From the NCBI GenBank assembly GCA_036172095.1, contig JAVHSH010000009.1, positions 1-20,389 of the forward strand: 20,389 nucleotides of DNA, given 5' to 3'. Of the stretch, positions 6,087 to 13,869 are shown in pieces; within the stretch, counting starts at the first letter, position 1; each line of letters opens with the position of its first letter. The position numbers and the translations under genes were made by a program. This DNA is from JAKBEU01 sp036172095. GTDB taxonomy: Bacteria > Patescibacteriota > Microgenomatia > UBA1406 > GWC2-37-13. The notes under the pieces are model-generated. The model worked only from the letters and a program-made list of their open reading frames with translations. It was not told the DNA's origin and did not search any database.

Positions 6087-8516
6087 ATGGACCTCACAAC
6101 AATCATCATCACCAAGAATGCCGGCGACACCATCGCAGATACGCTTCAAAGCATGCAGGGGCTGGGGAGCCGAATAGTTGTCGTTGACGAATACTCCATC
6201 GATGATACCGTGCACATTGCGTACGAACATGGAGCGGAAGTGGTCCAAAGACAGTCGTTGGGGTACGCAGATCAGCGGAGATTCGCATTGACTCTCGTCA
6301 AAACCGAATGGGTCCTTATCCTTGATTGTGATGAAGTGCTCACCAAGCAAAACAAGTTGGAAATACATGAGGCACTTTCGTCTGGTAGACATGATGGATA
6401 CAGATTGAAATTCCGTAATCACTTATTTGGAAAAAGACTAACCAAAGGGGAGCTTCATGAGAAGTTGGTTCTTTTTCGGTTAACAAAATCGACTGTCACC
6501 AACAGAACCGTCCACGAGACATATGAAGTAGAGGGTTCAATCGGTGAGTTGCCATCAGAAGTCATCCACAATTCATATAGGACTCCCCTACAAATATTGA
6601 AAAAATTCATTAAATATTCGTTTCTTGAAGCGAAGGAAATGAAGAAAAAAAATATCAAATGGGGGATACGCGAGTTGTTCTTGAATCCGCTTCATATGTT
6701 GTATGCCCGGTTCATAAAAGATGACGGGTATAAGGATGGACTTCCAAGATTGTTTTTGGATAGTGCGTTTGCGGGTATGGAGTTTCTTTCCTATGCGTTA
6801 ATCCCCTTCGTAAAAACGAAGAAACGAATTGCGGTCGATTGCGGATCGTATCCAGTGGGCGGATCAGTCCGAAGTGGTATTGGGCGGCTTTTGCAGGGAA
6901 TCTATTCCTATCAATCAAACAAATTGAATTATTATTGGTTTGGATTTGACAAGAAAGCAAAAAACAGATTGCCGACAGTCCTTTTTTCTCAGTTCTGGCT
7001 TCCGCTTGCGGCTATTTTCAATCGGTGTGACATATTCCTCGGGGTAAGCGGCGTCATTCCTGCTCTATTGCGAAGAACCAGAATACAGAAGATTCTTTTC
7101 TTATATGATTTCGGATTTTTGAAATCGCCGGAATTATATGTGGGTTCTGCAGTTCGGTTGAAAAAACAAACAGAAGATTCGATTTTGATTGCGGACAAAA
7201 TTGTATTCCTCCACAAAGATCCATACAAGGAATTCATTTTGAGATATCCATCATTTTGCTACAAGGCGACAATCATTCCTTCTGGAGCGGATCATTTGCA
7301 GGATATTCAGGAAATACCCGTTTTTATTCAACCAAAGAAACCAATTTTTCTTTCAGTCGGTGTCGTGAAACCGGTTAAGAAAACTGAGCTGTTACTTGAA
7401 GTTGTCGGTGACGCATATACCATTATCGCGGGACCTGAAGAAGATGATTATGCAAAAAAACTTTGGTTTGATACCCGTATGAATATCCAGCGGATTCAAG
7501 GATTCAATGATGGTCAGTTGAAATGGCTCTACAAACATTCAGACGCACTGATAAATACTTCGGAAAGTGAAGGATTTTGTTATCCTGTTTTGGAAGCGTT
7601 GACACTTGGCGTTCCCGTTATCGCATTCGATCTTCCCCTTTTCCGGGAATATAAAAAATATTTTTCCTATCTAACCCTTGTTTCGGATAAGCAAATGATG
7701 AAAGACAAACTAAAAGAAGATACTTTCAAAAAGCACATTTCACCAATTCATCCGTATCGGTGGGAGACATTTGCGCTATCGTTATTTGATCTAACAGAAA
7801 CAAACAGAATGCATGTTGGCTCTATCCAAAAAATCGGCATAATTGTCGTCCTATATAAGACGTCACAGGTAGAAATATCACGCTTGGGAAAAGAAATCCT
7901 AGCGATGAAATTTGACGATTGCGTTCTCTATTGGATTGACAATAGCGAGAATGGAAAAGGGTATGCAACTGGGATAAATGAAGGAATCCGACGGGGATTG
8001 GCGGATGGTTGTACACATTTCATCGCAATGAATCCAGATATATCCCTACAAAAACTTAATGCAGAAAATATAAAGGAAGCCGCAGAGAAGTTTGATGTCT
8101 GGGGATACGCAATGCAGCAGGAGAAAATGACTTATTATGGTGGCGAAATCGATAGATGGAGACTGAGTGGAGGTCTCACGACAAAGAAACCAAAAAAAAG
8201 ATATTCAATTATCGATTTCGTCAGCGCATCGATTATTTGTTTCACGAAGGAAGTCATCCAGAGTATTGGTTTATGGGACGAATCCTATTTCATGTACTAT
8301 GAGGATGTTGATTTTTGTATAAGAGCAAAAAAACGAGGATACCGCGTTGGGATTGATTCAGAAGCGATATACACTCACTTTGAAGTTTCACAACTGAATA
8401 AAAAAAAGGATGCTTGGATTGCAAAAAGCAGATGGAGATTCTTTTGGAAATACGCCAACAGTGAGCAAAAGATGCGAGAATTAGTACGGCTTCCAAAGAC
8501 ATTGTTAGGCAAATGA
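6087..8516 (+). CDS. Triple glycosyltransferase fusion GT2-GT4-GT2
   Basis: 809 residues, three transferase domains in one chain. Residues 1-225 are a WaaE-like GT2 domain: TIIITKNA at the N-terminus, VVVDEYSIDDT (31-41) and a DxD-type metal site in LDCDE (79-83). Residues about 246-575 form a GT4-type GT-B domain: VDCGSYPVGGSVRSGIGR (250-267), IIPSGADH, FLSVG, and the E-x7-E signature ESEGFCYPVLE with E495 and E503. Residues about 580-800 are a rhamnosyltransferase-like GT2 domain: IGIIVVLYK, MNPDI (648-652) and the classic FVSASIICF...GLWDESYFMYYEDVDFCIR block (711-746). It starts 3 nt after the preceding stop and its TGA overlaps the next ATG. The fusion suggests three consecutive sugar additions by one cytoplasmic, probably membrane-associated enzyme. 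No internal stop or frameshift separates the parts. Confidence 0.88.
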   Translation: MDLTTIIITKNAGDTIADTLQSMQGLGSRIVVVDEYSIDDTVHIAYEHGAEVVQRQSLGYADQRRFALTLVKTEWVLILDCDEVLTKQNKLEIHEALSSGRHDGYRLKFRNHLFGKRLTKGELHEKLVLFRLTKSTVTNRTVHETYEVEGSIGELPSEVIHNSYRTPLQILKKFIKYSFLEAKEMKKKNIKWGIRELFLNPLHMLYARFIKDDGYKDGLPRLFLDSAFAGMEFLSYALIPFVKTKKRIAVDCGSYPVGGSVRSGIGRLLQGIYSYQSNKLNYYWFGFDKKAKNRLPTVLFSQFWLPLAAIFNRCDIFLGVSGVIPALLRRTRIQKILFLYDFGFLKSPELYVGSAVRLKKQTEDSILIADKIVFLHKDPYKEFILRYPSFCYKATIIPSGADHLQDIQEIPVFIQPKKPIFLSVGVVKPVKKTELLLEVVGDAYTIIAGPEEDDYAKKLWFDTRMNIQRIQGFNDGQLKWLYKHSDALINTSESEGFCYPVLEALTLGVPVIAFDLPLFREYKKYFSYLTLVSDKQMMKDKLKEDTFKKHISPIHPYRWETFALSLFDLTETNRMHVGSIQKIGIIVVLYKTSQVEISRLGKEILAMKFDDCVLYWIDNSENGKGYATGINEGIRRGLADGCTHFIAMNPDISLQKLNAENIKEAAEKFDVWGYAMQQEKMTYYGGEIDRWRLSGGLTTKKPKKRYSIIDFVSASIICFTKEVIQSIGLWDESYFMYYEDVDFCIRAKKRGYRVGIDSEAIYTHFEVSQLNKKKDAWIAKSRWRFFWKYANSEQKMRELVRLPKTLLGK

Positions 8517-9637
8517 ATATGAAAATATCTTTTATCAGGGGGGCATATCTCAATAATTTTGAAGGACAGAATTTTGATTTTAGCAATCAAAAAGATATTG
8601 ACTTTCGTGGATACTCATCATTGTTCCCGATAGATGACAAAGTTCCTTTTCCTGTCATCAGACTTTTTAGCCTTGCCGATCTTCAGACAATTCCAGTCCT
8701 TGCAGATGTGGTCCGCTATGTCGCCAATAGAACATTGGGCGATTCGCAAATTCTTTTTGGATTGGAGAAATATATCTCATCTTCCGACATAGTCCATACG
8801 GCAGATCCCCATTATTATTATAGTTATCAAGCAGCTATCCTACGGAAAAAAGGAGCCATAAAAAAACTTATCTCAACATGGTGGGAAACAATCCCGTTCA
8901 ATAATGAGGGAACAGCAGCAAAAAAAAGGATAAAGAAATTTACGATGGATAACACTGACTTGTTCCTCTGCTATGCGGAAAAAGCTAAGCAGTGTCTCCT
9001 TCAAGAAGGCGTACCCCAAAATAAAATCATAGTCATACCGCTTGGGGTCGATATTTCTCAATTCAAACCATTAAAAAAGAATAATGAAACAATTACGATA
9101 CTTTTTGCCGGAAGGCTTGTTGAGGAAAAAGGGATATTGGACTTATATGTAGCTTTCAAGGAAATATTAAATCGAAAAATCAGAGCTCAGTTGCGAATTG
9201 TTGGGCAGGGACCGCTTGAAGACAGATTGAGGGAGTCAATCCTGAAGGATGGCCTCACAGATGTTGTGACGATAGGAAAGAAATCCTATTCGGAAATGCC
9301 ATCAGTCTATCAACAGGTAGATATATTTTGTGTGCCCTCAAAGAAAACATGCTCGTGGGAAGAACAATATGGGATGGTCTTCATCGAAGCAATGGCAAGC
9401 GGATTGCCGATCGTCTCATACAATACGGGATCAATTCCAGAACTTGTCGATGCATGCGGGTTATTTGCAAAAGCAAACGACGTTAGCAATCTTTCCACTC
9501 TGATTATTCAAATAATCAGAGCAAAGGAATTGGGGGAAAAACTTGGTACAATGGGAAGAGAGAGAGCAAAAACCATTTTTGATGCGAAGAAAACAGCCCT
9601 CCGTTTGGTTGAGTTTTATAGGTCACTATGCAAATAA
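8513..9637 (+). CDS. GT4-family glycosyltransferase
   Basis: 374 residues, GT-B fold, retaining GT4 family. The C-terminal half is canonical: IPLGVD (175-180), ILFAGRLVEEKGILD (196-210), VGQGPLEDRL, and the E-x7-E motif EEQYGMVFIEA (E284, E292) followed by ASGLPIVSYNTGSIPELV. The N-terminal half has no obvious Gly-rich acceptor loop and starts MNMKISFIRGAYL, which is usual for divergent members. ATG 8513 overlaps the preceding TGA (ATGA); ATG 8519 two codons later is an alternative. Cytoplasmic enzyme probably adding a nucleotide-activated sugar to the growing lipid-linked glycan made by its neighbours. The specific sugar cannot be read from sequence. Confidence 0.9.
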   Translation: MNMKISFIRGAYLNNFEGQNFDFSNQKDIDFRGYSSLFPIDDKVPFPVIRLFSLADLQTIPVLADVVRYVANRTLGDSQILFGLEKYISSSDIVHTADPHYYYSYQAAILRKKGAIKKLISTWWETIPFNNEGTAAKKRIKKFTMDNTDLFLCYAEKAKQCLLQEGVPQNKIIVIPLGVDISQFKPLKKNNETITILFAGRLVEEKGILDLYVAFKEILNRKIRAQLRIVGQGPLEDRLRESILKDGLTDVVTIGKKSYSEMPSVYQQVDIFCVPSKKTCSWEEQYGMVFIEAMASGLPIVSYNTGSIPELVDACGLFAKANDVSNLSTLIIQIIRAKELGEKLGTMGRERAKTIFDAKKTALRLVEFYRSLCK

Positions 9638-10380
9638 CAGCAATAATTCTTGCAAAAAATGAGGAGTCCCGAATAAAGGAAGCGATTAAAACCGTTTCAT
9701 TTTGCGACGAAATCCTTGTCATAGATGATGAGTCAACCGACAAGACCGCAGAACTTGTGCAAAATGCTGGAGCGCAATTCATCTCACACCCAAAACAAAA
9801 TGGGTTCGCTGGGCAGAGAAACTGGGCAATGGAACAGGCAAAGCATGATTGGATCCTGTTTATCGATGCGGATGAAGAGATTCCTGAGGAGCTAAGGAAG
9901 GAAATAGGGCATATCGTCAAACAAAAGCAATTGGAAATCTCATCTTATTTTATTCCCCGCAGGGATTTTTTTTGGCAGCATGAAATGAAATATGGAGAAA
10001 CAAAAAAAGCGAGGACGCTCGGGATATTAAGACTAATGAAGAAAGGTAGTGGCGTTTGGATGGGGTCAGTCCATGAGATATTCCTAGCCGCAGGAAAGAC
10101 AGGAGCCCTTACGGGTTTTATCAACCACACATCCCACACCTCATTGGAGGATTTCATAGAAGATGTCAATGTCTATTCAACAATGCGGGCAGAAGAATTG
10201 TATAAGCAGGAGAAGCACGTTTCAATACTTGAAATAATATTCTTTCCATTTGGGAAATTTATTTATACCTATTTTATTCTTGGTGGATTTCTTGATGGTG
10301 CGGCAGGTTTCGTCTATTCCTTCGTCATGTCATTTCACTCATTCTTGGTCCGCGCAAAATTATTAGTACGTTCCCTATGA
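9628..10380 (+). CDS. WaaE/KdtX-like GT2 glycosyltransferase
   Basis: 250 residues. GT2 GT-A fold with TAIILAKNEE at the start, ILVIDDESTDKT (29-40) and the DxD metal site in FIDADEE (78-84), the pattern of the lipopolysaccharide core glucosyltransferase WaaE family. The C-terminal 45 residues (from about 205, IIFFPFGKFIYTYFILGGFLDG) are hydrophobic and probably anchor the protein at the inner face of the membrane. The domain resembles the N-terminal domain of the 809-residue fusion encoded at 6087, suggesting related reactions. The start overlaps the end of the preceding GT4 gene by 10 nt, and the stop overlaps the next start (ATGA). A priming or core-type transfer in glycan synthesis is likely but inferred. 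Confidence 0.88.
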   Translation: MQITAIILAKNEESRIKEAIKTVSFCDEILVIDDESTDKTAELVQNAGAQFISHPKQNGFAGQRNWAMEQAKHDWILFIDADEEIPEELRKEIGHIVKQKQLEISSYFIPRRDFFWQHEMKYGETKKARTLGILRLMKKGSGVWMGSVHEIFLAAGKTGALTGFINHTSHTSLEDFIEDVNVYSTMRAEELYKQEKHVSILEIIFFPFGKFIYTYFILGGFLDGAAGFVYSFVMSFHSFLVRAKLLVRSL

Positions 10381-11495
10381 CAGAGCTTTTTTTTATTGCT
10401 TCGTTACTTATCTCACTTTTATTAGGCCAGTTCGGGAGAGTGGAGCTTTTTGAAAAACAAGTGAACGGCTATCTACAAGATCCGATCGCCTTCATTTTTG
10501 TCGTATATCTTATTAGTCGCTACGGGCGCCTTCCGATACAGAATGCACTAAAGAATGGGTATGTACAGTTCCTTTCGGGGTGTGTCCTTTTTTCCTATCT
10601 TCTGACTTTCAGTGAATATTCACTGGTGAATAATGCAATTGCGTTCCTTTATACCATAAGAATTTCGTTATATATTCTACTCGGAATATATCTAAACCAT
10701 CTTTATAAAAAAAAGAAGTATATCCTCAAAAAAACTCATGGTTTGATTTCAGTGTTTTCTATCCTTTTGATTATAATTTCCATCCTGCAATACATTTTCT
10801 TTTCGAACTTCTGGGGGCTCTACGCGTATGGATGGGATCCTCATATGTATCGAATGTCTGCGACATTTATCGATGTCTATGTCGCGGCAGCGCTCTATGG
10901 GATATTTGCATTATATTGGTATAGAAAAGGAAAGCTGATATTCGCTCTCATATTCGTCAGTTGTCTTGTCTTTACATTTTCCCGTTCCTCCTACCTAGCA
11001 TTCTTATTGAGTGGCATCCTATTTCTTATCGGCAGCGGAAAATGGAAACAATTATTTATGATTCTTCTCATATTCATTCTCCTTGTCATCATTGTCCCAA
11101 AACCTTTTGGCGAAGGCGTCTCATTGCTGCGGACAACATCAATCAACTCAAGGATACGTGACTTCCAAATGGGAATTGATATGGCAGTGAAAAAGCCACT
11201 GTTCGGGTATGGATACAATAGGATACGATTCGGAAAGGAGTCGTTGAACTTGGTGCAGGCGGATGACAGATCCCACTCGGTCTCTTCGTTTCACAGCAGT
11301 TTTCTCATCATCATTGTTACGACAGGAATGGTTGGCTTCATTGCGTTTTTACTGTATTTTTTGAAGTTTGGCATGATACACAAATCGTTGCTTCCCATCC
11401 TTTTTTATCTCAGTATCATGTCACTTTTCGATAATGTGCTTTTGCACGTTTTTATCCTTCTCCCTCTTATGATTATCGGAAGCGATGAAGATTAG
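10377..11495 (+). CDS. O-antigen ligase/polymerase-like membrane protein (Wzy/WaaL family)
   Basis: 372 residues, about 10-12 transmembrane helices. Diagnostic features of the Wzy_C/O-antigen ligase superfamily are a helix with FTFSRSSYLAFLLSG (about 200-214), a large extracytoplasmic loop containing SRIRDFQMGIDMAVKKPLFG and YGYN, then HSSFLIIIVTTGMVG ahead of the last helices. The conserved Arg and His residues in this loop are those usually needed for glycan transfer. It is the last gene of the operon and would polymerise the glycan or transfer it from undecaprenyl diphosphate to its final acceptor on the outer face. Ligase and polymerase cannot be separated from sequence. Its TAG (11493-11495) overlaps the TAA of the convergent gene to the right, with no visible terminator between them. 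Confidence 0.82.
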   Translation: MTELFFIASLLISLLLGQFGRVELFEKQVNGYLQDPIAFIFVVYLISRYGRLPIQNALKNGYVQFLSGCVLFSYLLTFSEYSLVNNAIAFLYTIRISLYILLGIYLNHLYKKKKYILKKTHGLISVFSILLIIISILQYIFFSNFWGLYAYGWDPHMYRMSATFIDVYVAAALYGIFALYWYRKGKLIFALIFVSCLVFTFSRSSYLAFLLSGILFLIGSGKWKQLFMILLIFILLVIIVPKPFGEGVSLLRTTSINSRIRDFQMGIDMAVKKPLFGYGYNRIRFGKESLNLVQADDRSHSVSSFHSSFLIIIVTTGMVGFIAFLLYFLKFGMIHKSLLPILFYLSIMSLFDNVLLHVFILLPLMIIGSDED

Positions 11496-12196
11496 TCGTC
11501 TTTCGAGTAGGTAACCGTAAGATTCTTTTTTTCCTGATTTCCGACAATGTCCTCAGCGATTATCTCGATTTTGTTTTCCCCATCTTTTAACCTGAGGAGT
11601 GTCGTGAATTTTCCCTCGCTATCAGTAATAATCGGTTGCCCGTTTATACGAATGGACGTTTCGTTATCCGTTTTACCGGAGATTTTCAGGTCCTCCTTAT
11701 TCGTTCGAGAATTATCATTCGGCTCCTGTATCTCAAGTTTTGGTTTTTCATCCTTATAAAGGACTTCATAAACTGCTGTTTTTTTTATTTCTTTCGACTG
11801 TATTGATTTTGCGATAAACGAGATTTTATTCGTCCCTTTTATTAGATTTTTTACTTCACCCTCAAATGTGTCTGAAATGGAAATCTCATCGCTCTTTTCT
11901 CCGTTGACATAGATTTCAAGAGCATCAAAATTGAGGGAAGATCCGCTGAAAACGATAGATGCGCTGTTCGTGGCTGATGCAATTGGATCGATATTAATAG
12001 AATTGAATTCTTCTTTTTGTTGTGTTGTTTGCTGTTTTGAACCCCCATTTGCGAGCTGATTTAAAAAAAGCGTAAATGATACGAGGAGCTTTATCCCTGT
12101 GCTGAAGAAGAAGATCATAAAGGCAATGAATAGAACCACTCCAATGAGCATTTTCTGCGCAAATGTTTTATTTTTATGATGTTCTAGTCGAGACAT
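11492..12196 (-). CDS. Membrane-anchored protein with two Ig-like domains
   Basis: 234 residues. A short basic N-terminus is followed by a long hydrophobic segment (about 16-46) that should be an uncleaved anchor, then a Gln/Ser-rich linker (51-66), then two beta-sandwich repeats. The second (about 151-231) has the pattern P-x-L-x-I-x-x-P...ISGKTDNETSIRINGQ...G-x-F...L-x-DGEN-x-IEIIAEDIVGN, typical of Big_9/glucodextranase-B type Ig-like domains; the first (about 68-147) is more divergent but has the same INxN...GTNKISFIAKS ending. Likely displayed outside the cell, perhaps binding wall glycan or helping adhesion. It has a TATAAT box 11 nt upstream of the ATG, close to the 3' end of the tRNA gene. 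It converges on the glycan operon with overlapping stop codons. Confidence 0.78.
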   Translation of the reverse strand: MSRLEHHKNKTFAQKMLIGVVLFIAFMIFFFSTGIKLLVSFTLFLNQLANGGSKQQTTQQKEEFNSINIDPIASATNSASIVFSGSSLNFDALEIYVNGEKSDEISISDTFEGEVKNLIKGTNKISFIAKSIQSKEIKKTAVYEVLYKDEKPKLEIQEPNDNSRTNKEDLKISGKTDNETSIRINGQPIITDSEGKFTTLLRLKDGENKIEIIAEDIVGNQEKKNLTVTYSKDD

Positions 12197-12207
12197 ATCT
12201 GTATCTA

Positions 12208-12213
12208 ATTATA
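12208..12213 (-). promoter_or_regulatory. -10 box (TATAAT) for the Ig-like protein gene
   Basis: Perfect TATAAT on the minus strand, 11 nt before ATG 12196 and 15 nt after the tRNA 3' end. The gene could also be read through from the tRNA. Confidence 0.45.
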
Positions 12214-12228
12214 CACTTTCGACATAAT

Positions 12229-12304
12229 TGGAGCCGGTAGTCGGAATCGGACCGACGATCTTTCGCTTACGAAGCGACTGCTCTACCAACTGAGCTATAC
12301 CGGC
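12229..12304 (-). tRNA. tRNA-Thr (anticodon CGT)
   Basis: 76 nt including an encoded CCA. The acceptor stem is a perfect 7-bp pair GCCGGTA/TACCGGC, the D arm is GCTC/GAGC with loop AGTTGGTA, the anticodon loop is TTCGTAA with CGT at 12271-12269 (positions 34-36), and the T arm is GTCGG/CCGAC with loop TCCGATT. The anticodon reads ACG codons, hence threonine. The discriminator is T73. The outermost anticodon-stem pair (27-43) is a G-A mismatch. The variable loop has five bases (AGATC). Confidence 0.93.
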
Positions 12305-12317
12305 AAAGCACTCCTAT

Positions 12318-12323
12318 TTTATA
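12318..12323 (-). promoter_or_regulatory. Probable -10 box of the tRNA-Thr gene
   Basis: TATAAA (extended TATAAAAT) on the minus strand ends 13 nt before the mature tRNA 5' end. A weak -35 candidate TTCCAT lies about 16-17 nt further upstream. The element shares the short intergenic space with the divergent EamA gene promoter. Confidence 0.45.
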
Positions 12324-12355
12324 TCAATGGAGGCATAAATGGAAGCGTCCTCTGA

Positions 12356-12361
12356 TATACT
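12356..12361 (+). promoter_or_regulatory. -10 box (TATACT) for the EamA transporter gene
   Basis: TATACT ends 8 nt before ATG 12370, again predicting a leaderless or near-leaderless message. No clear -35. Confidence 0.4.
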
Positions 12362-12369
12362 TTCCTAAT

Positions 12370-13230
12370 ATGTCTTACGTAACGTATGCGTGGATTGCCA
12401 CAGTAATCTATGGTTTTGAAACGGTCATAGCAAAACTAACAGGAAAATACGCAATTAAAAATCCTTGGCTTTTTAACATGCTTTGGAATGGGCTTTTTGT
12501 GATATTTATGATCCCATTCTATTTCAATCCAGAGGTGGGCATTCCTCATAAATGGGTGAGTCTTCTCATTGCATCATTTCTTTCTGCCGTATGTTGTGCG
12601 CTGTATGTTATATCCCTTTATAGGATTGATGTATCTGTCTTATCCCCGATGTATAACGTCAGAACCGGATTCAGCGTGCTGTTTGGCGTGTTATTATTAG
12701 GCGAAACACTTACTCCATATAAGTCGATATTGATAGGTGTCATCATACTGATGGGACTGTTGGTTTCATTTGATGAGTCATTTTCATTTAAGGCATTCCT
12801 GACAAAGAACATCATCATTGCTCTTATCTTTATGGTTCTGTTGGCATTGTATGGAGTATTCCTCAAAAAGACAATCGGGGAAATAGGGTATTGGAATGCG
12901 ACTGTTTGGGTGGCGGTATTGAACGCAGTCATCCTTCTTTTTACCTATCCCAAGTTCAAGAAGGACATAAAGACCTTGCGCAGGAAACAATTCCTCCCTG
13001 TGATATTCATCACATTCACAAGCGTTATTGCATATCTTGTTTCAAACAAAGCATATGAGGTCAATGTAGGGATTACGACAGTTATCATATCGATTCCATC
13101 CTCAATGATAATAGCGTTCATCATGTCGCGTATCTGGCCAACGCTGATGGAGAAACATCCGCTTCGGGTGTATGCTGTTCGTTTTTTTGCCGCAGCGATT
13201 ATGTTCGCATGCGCTGTCCAGCTCAACTAA
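12370..13230 (+). CDS. EamA/DMT-family membrane transporter
   Basis: 286 residues with about ten hydrophobic helices in two similar halves of five, the drug/metabolite transporter (EamA) layout. The first half ends in the characteristic stretch LYRIDVSVLSPMYNVRTGFSVLFG...LGETLTPYKSILIGVIILMGLL (about 85-137), which corresponds to the conserved helix 3-5 region with the GE-x-L turn. The second half repeats it as NKAYEVNVGITTVIISIPSSMIIAFIMSR...FFAAAIMFA. Such proteins export or import small metabolites, including sugars and amino acids; the substrate is not predictable. It starts 65 nt from the divergently transcribed tRNA with a TATACT box 8 nt before the ATG. No operon partner is evident: the next gene has its own strong promoter. 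Confidence 0.83.
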   Translation: MSYVTYAWIATVIYGFETVIAKLTGKYAIKNPWLFNMLWNGLFVIFMIPFYFNPEVGIPHKWVSLLIASFLSAVCCALYVISLYRIDVSVLSPMYNVRTGFSVLFGVLLLGETLTPYKSILIGVIILMGLLVSFDESFSFKAFLTKNIIIALIFMVLLALYGVFLKKTIGEIGYWNATVWVAVLNAVILLFTYPKFKKDIKTLRRKQFLPVIFITFTSVIAYLVSNKAYEVNVGITTVIISIPSSMIIAFIMSRIWPTLMEKHPLRVYAVRFFAAAIMFACAVQLN

Positions 13231-13249
13231 TTGATTATACTGTCCCATC

Positions 13250-13278
13250 TTGCCAAATAGGCCTTCGATTGATATAAT
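13250..13278 (+). promoter_or_regulatory. Sigma70-type promoter, TTGCCA-17-TATAAT
   Basis: -35 TTGCCA at 13250-13255, a 17-nt spacer, and a perfect -10 TATAAT at 13273-13278. Only 6 nt separate the -10 from ATG 13285, so the transcript start should coincide with the start codon (leaderless mRNA). This is the best full promoter in the window. Confidence 0.7.
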
Positions 13279-13284
13279 TCTCGG

Positions 13285-13854
13285 ATGATACAACAAAGGC
13301 AAAATCTATTTATCTACCGGGAGACGTCCACTGTATGGTTTGATCGGAGAGCTTCTGCGGCGACATTTTATGAGATATTCGCGCCGAAAATAAAAGATGG
13401 AGCTCCCATGGATCCGCTTATTATGTCTTTTGGGGTTCTTCCTGATTTTCGGAAGGTTCAACCCGTCATTCACTCAACAAATTTAGAAGCAGAAAAAGAT
13501 TATGCAGGATTATTGGTCCTAACTCCCCATTTACAGGAGTATTTTGGAGATAGGATTGTATTTTCTACGAACACGCAGGAAAAAAAACTCCTGAGACTAA
13601 GAGATCTTACTCAAGCGGATTTGGAGGCGGGAATAATGGGAATGCAACTTACAGATGGACCTTTAAGAAAATCAGACCAAGAGCAATTGGCAGATGCTGC
13701 ACTTATATTCCAAGGAAGATACTTGGGAGATGGAGAGTTGATGTTAGCTGGTAAGTCTGCGCACTTCCTACTCGGTGAAGCACTTCGTGCAGAAAGCCCT
13801 CTTCTTACGGCTCTGGTCGAAAATGGTTCCCGCCAGAGAGCCATGAGGAAATAA
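13285..13854 (+). CDS. Unrecognised protein, 189 residues
   Basis: I do not recognise a family. The protein has no signal peptide or membrane helix and looks cytoplasmic. Its first part (residues about 1-70) alternates beta-like hydrophobic stretches (LFIYRETSTVWFDRRASAATFYEIFAP, PLIMSFGVLPDF), and the second part is helical and rich in Leu, Ala, Arg and Glu, with LRLRDLTQADLEAGIMGM and a C-terminal basic tail. A consensus-like promoter with the -10 placed 6 nt before the ATG strongly supports that it is expressed and that 13285 is the start. It converges with alanine racemase, with 15 nt between the stop codons. Nothing in the sequence allows a functional guess. Confidence 0.65.
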   Translation: MIQQRQNLFIYRETSTVWFDRRASAATFYEIFAPKIKDGAPMDPLIMSFGVLPDFRKVQPVIHSTNLEAEKDYAGLLVLTPHLQEYFGDRIVFSTNTQEKKLLRLRDLTQADLEAGIMGMQLTDGPLRKSDQEQLADAALIFQGRYLGDGELMLAGKSAHFLLGEALRAESPLLTALVENGSRQRAMRK

Positions 13855-13869
13855 TTTTTGTGTGGGCTT

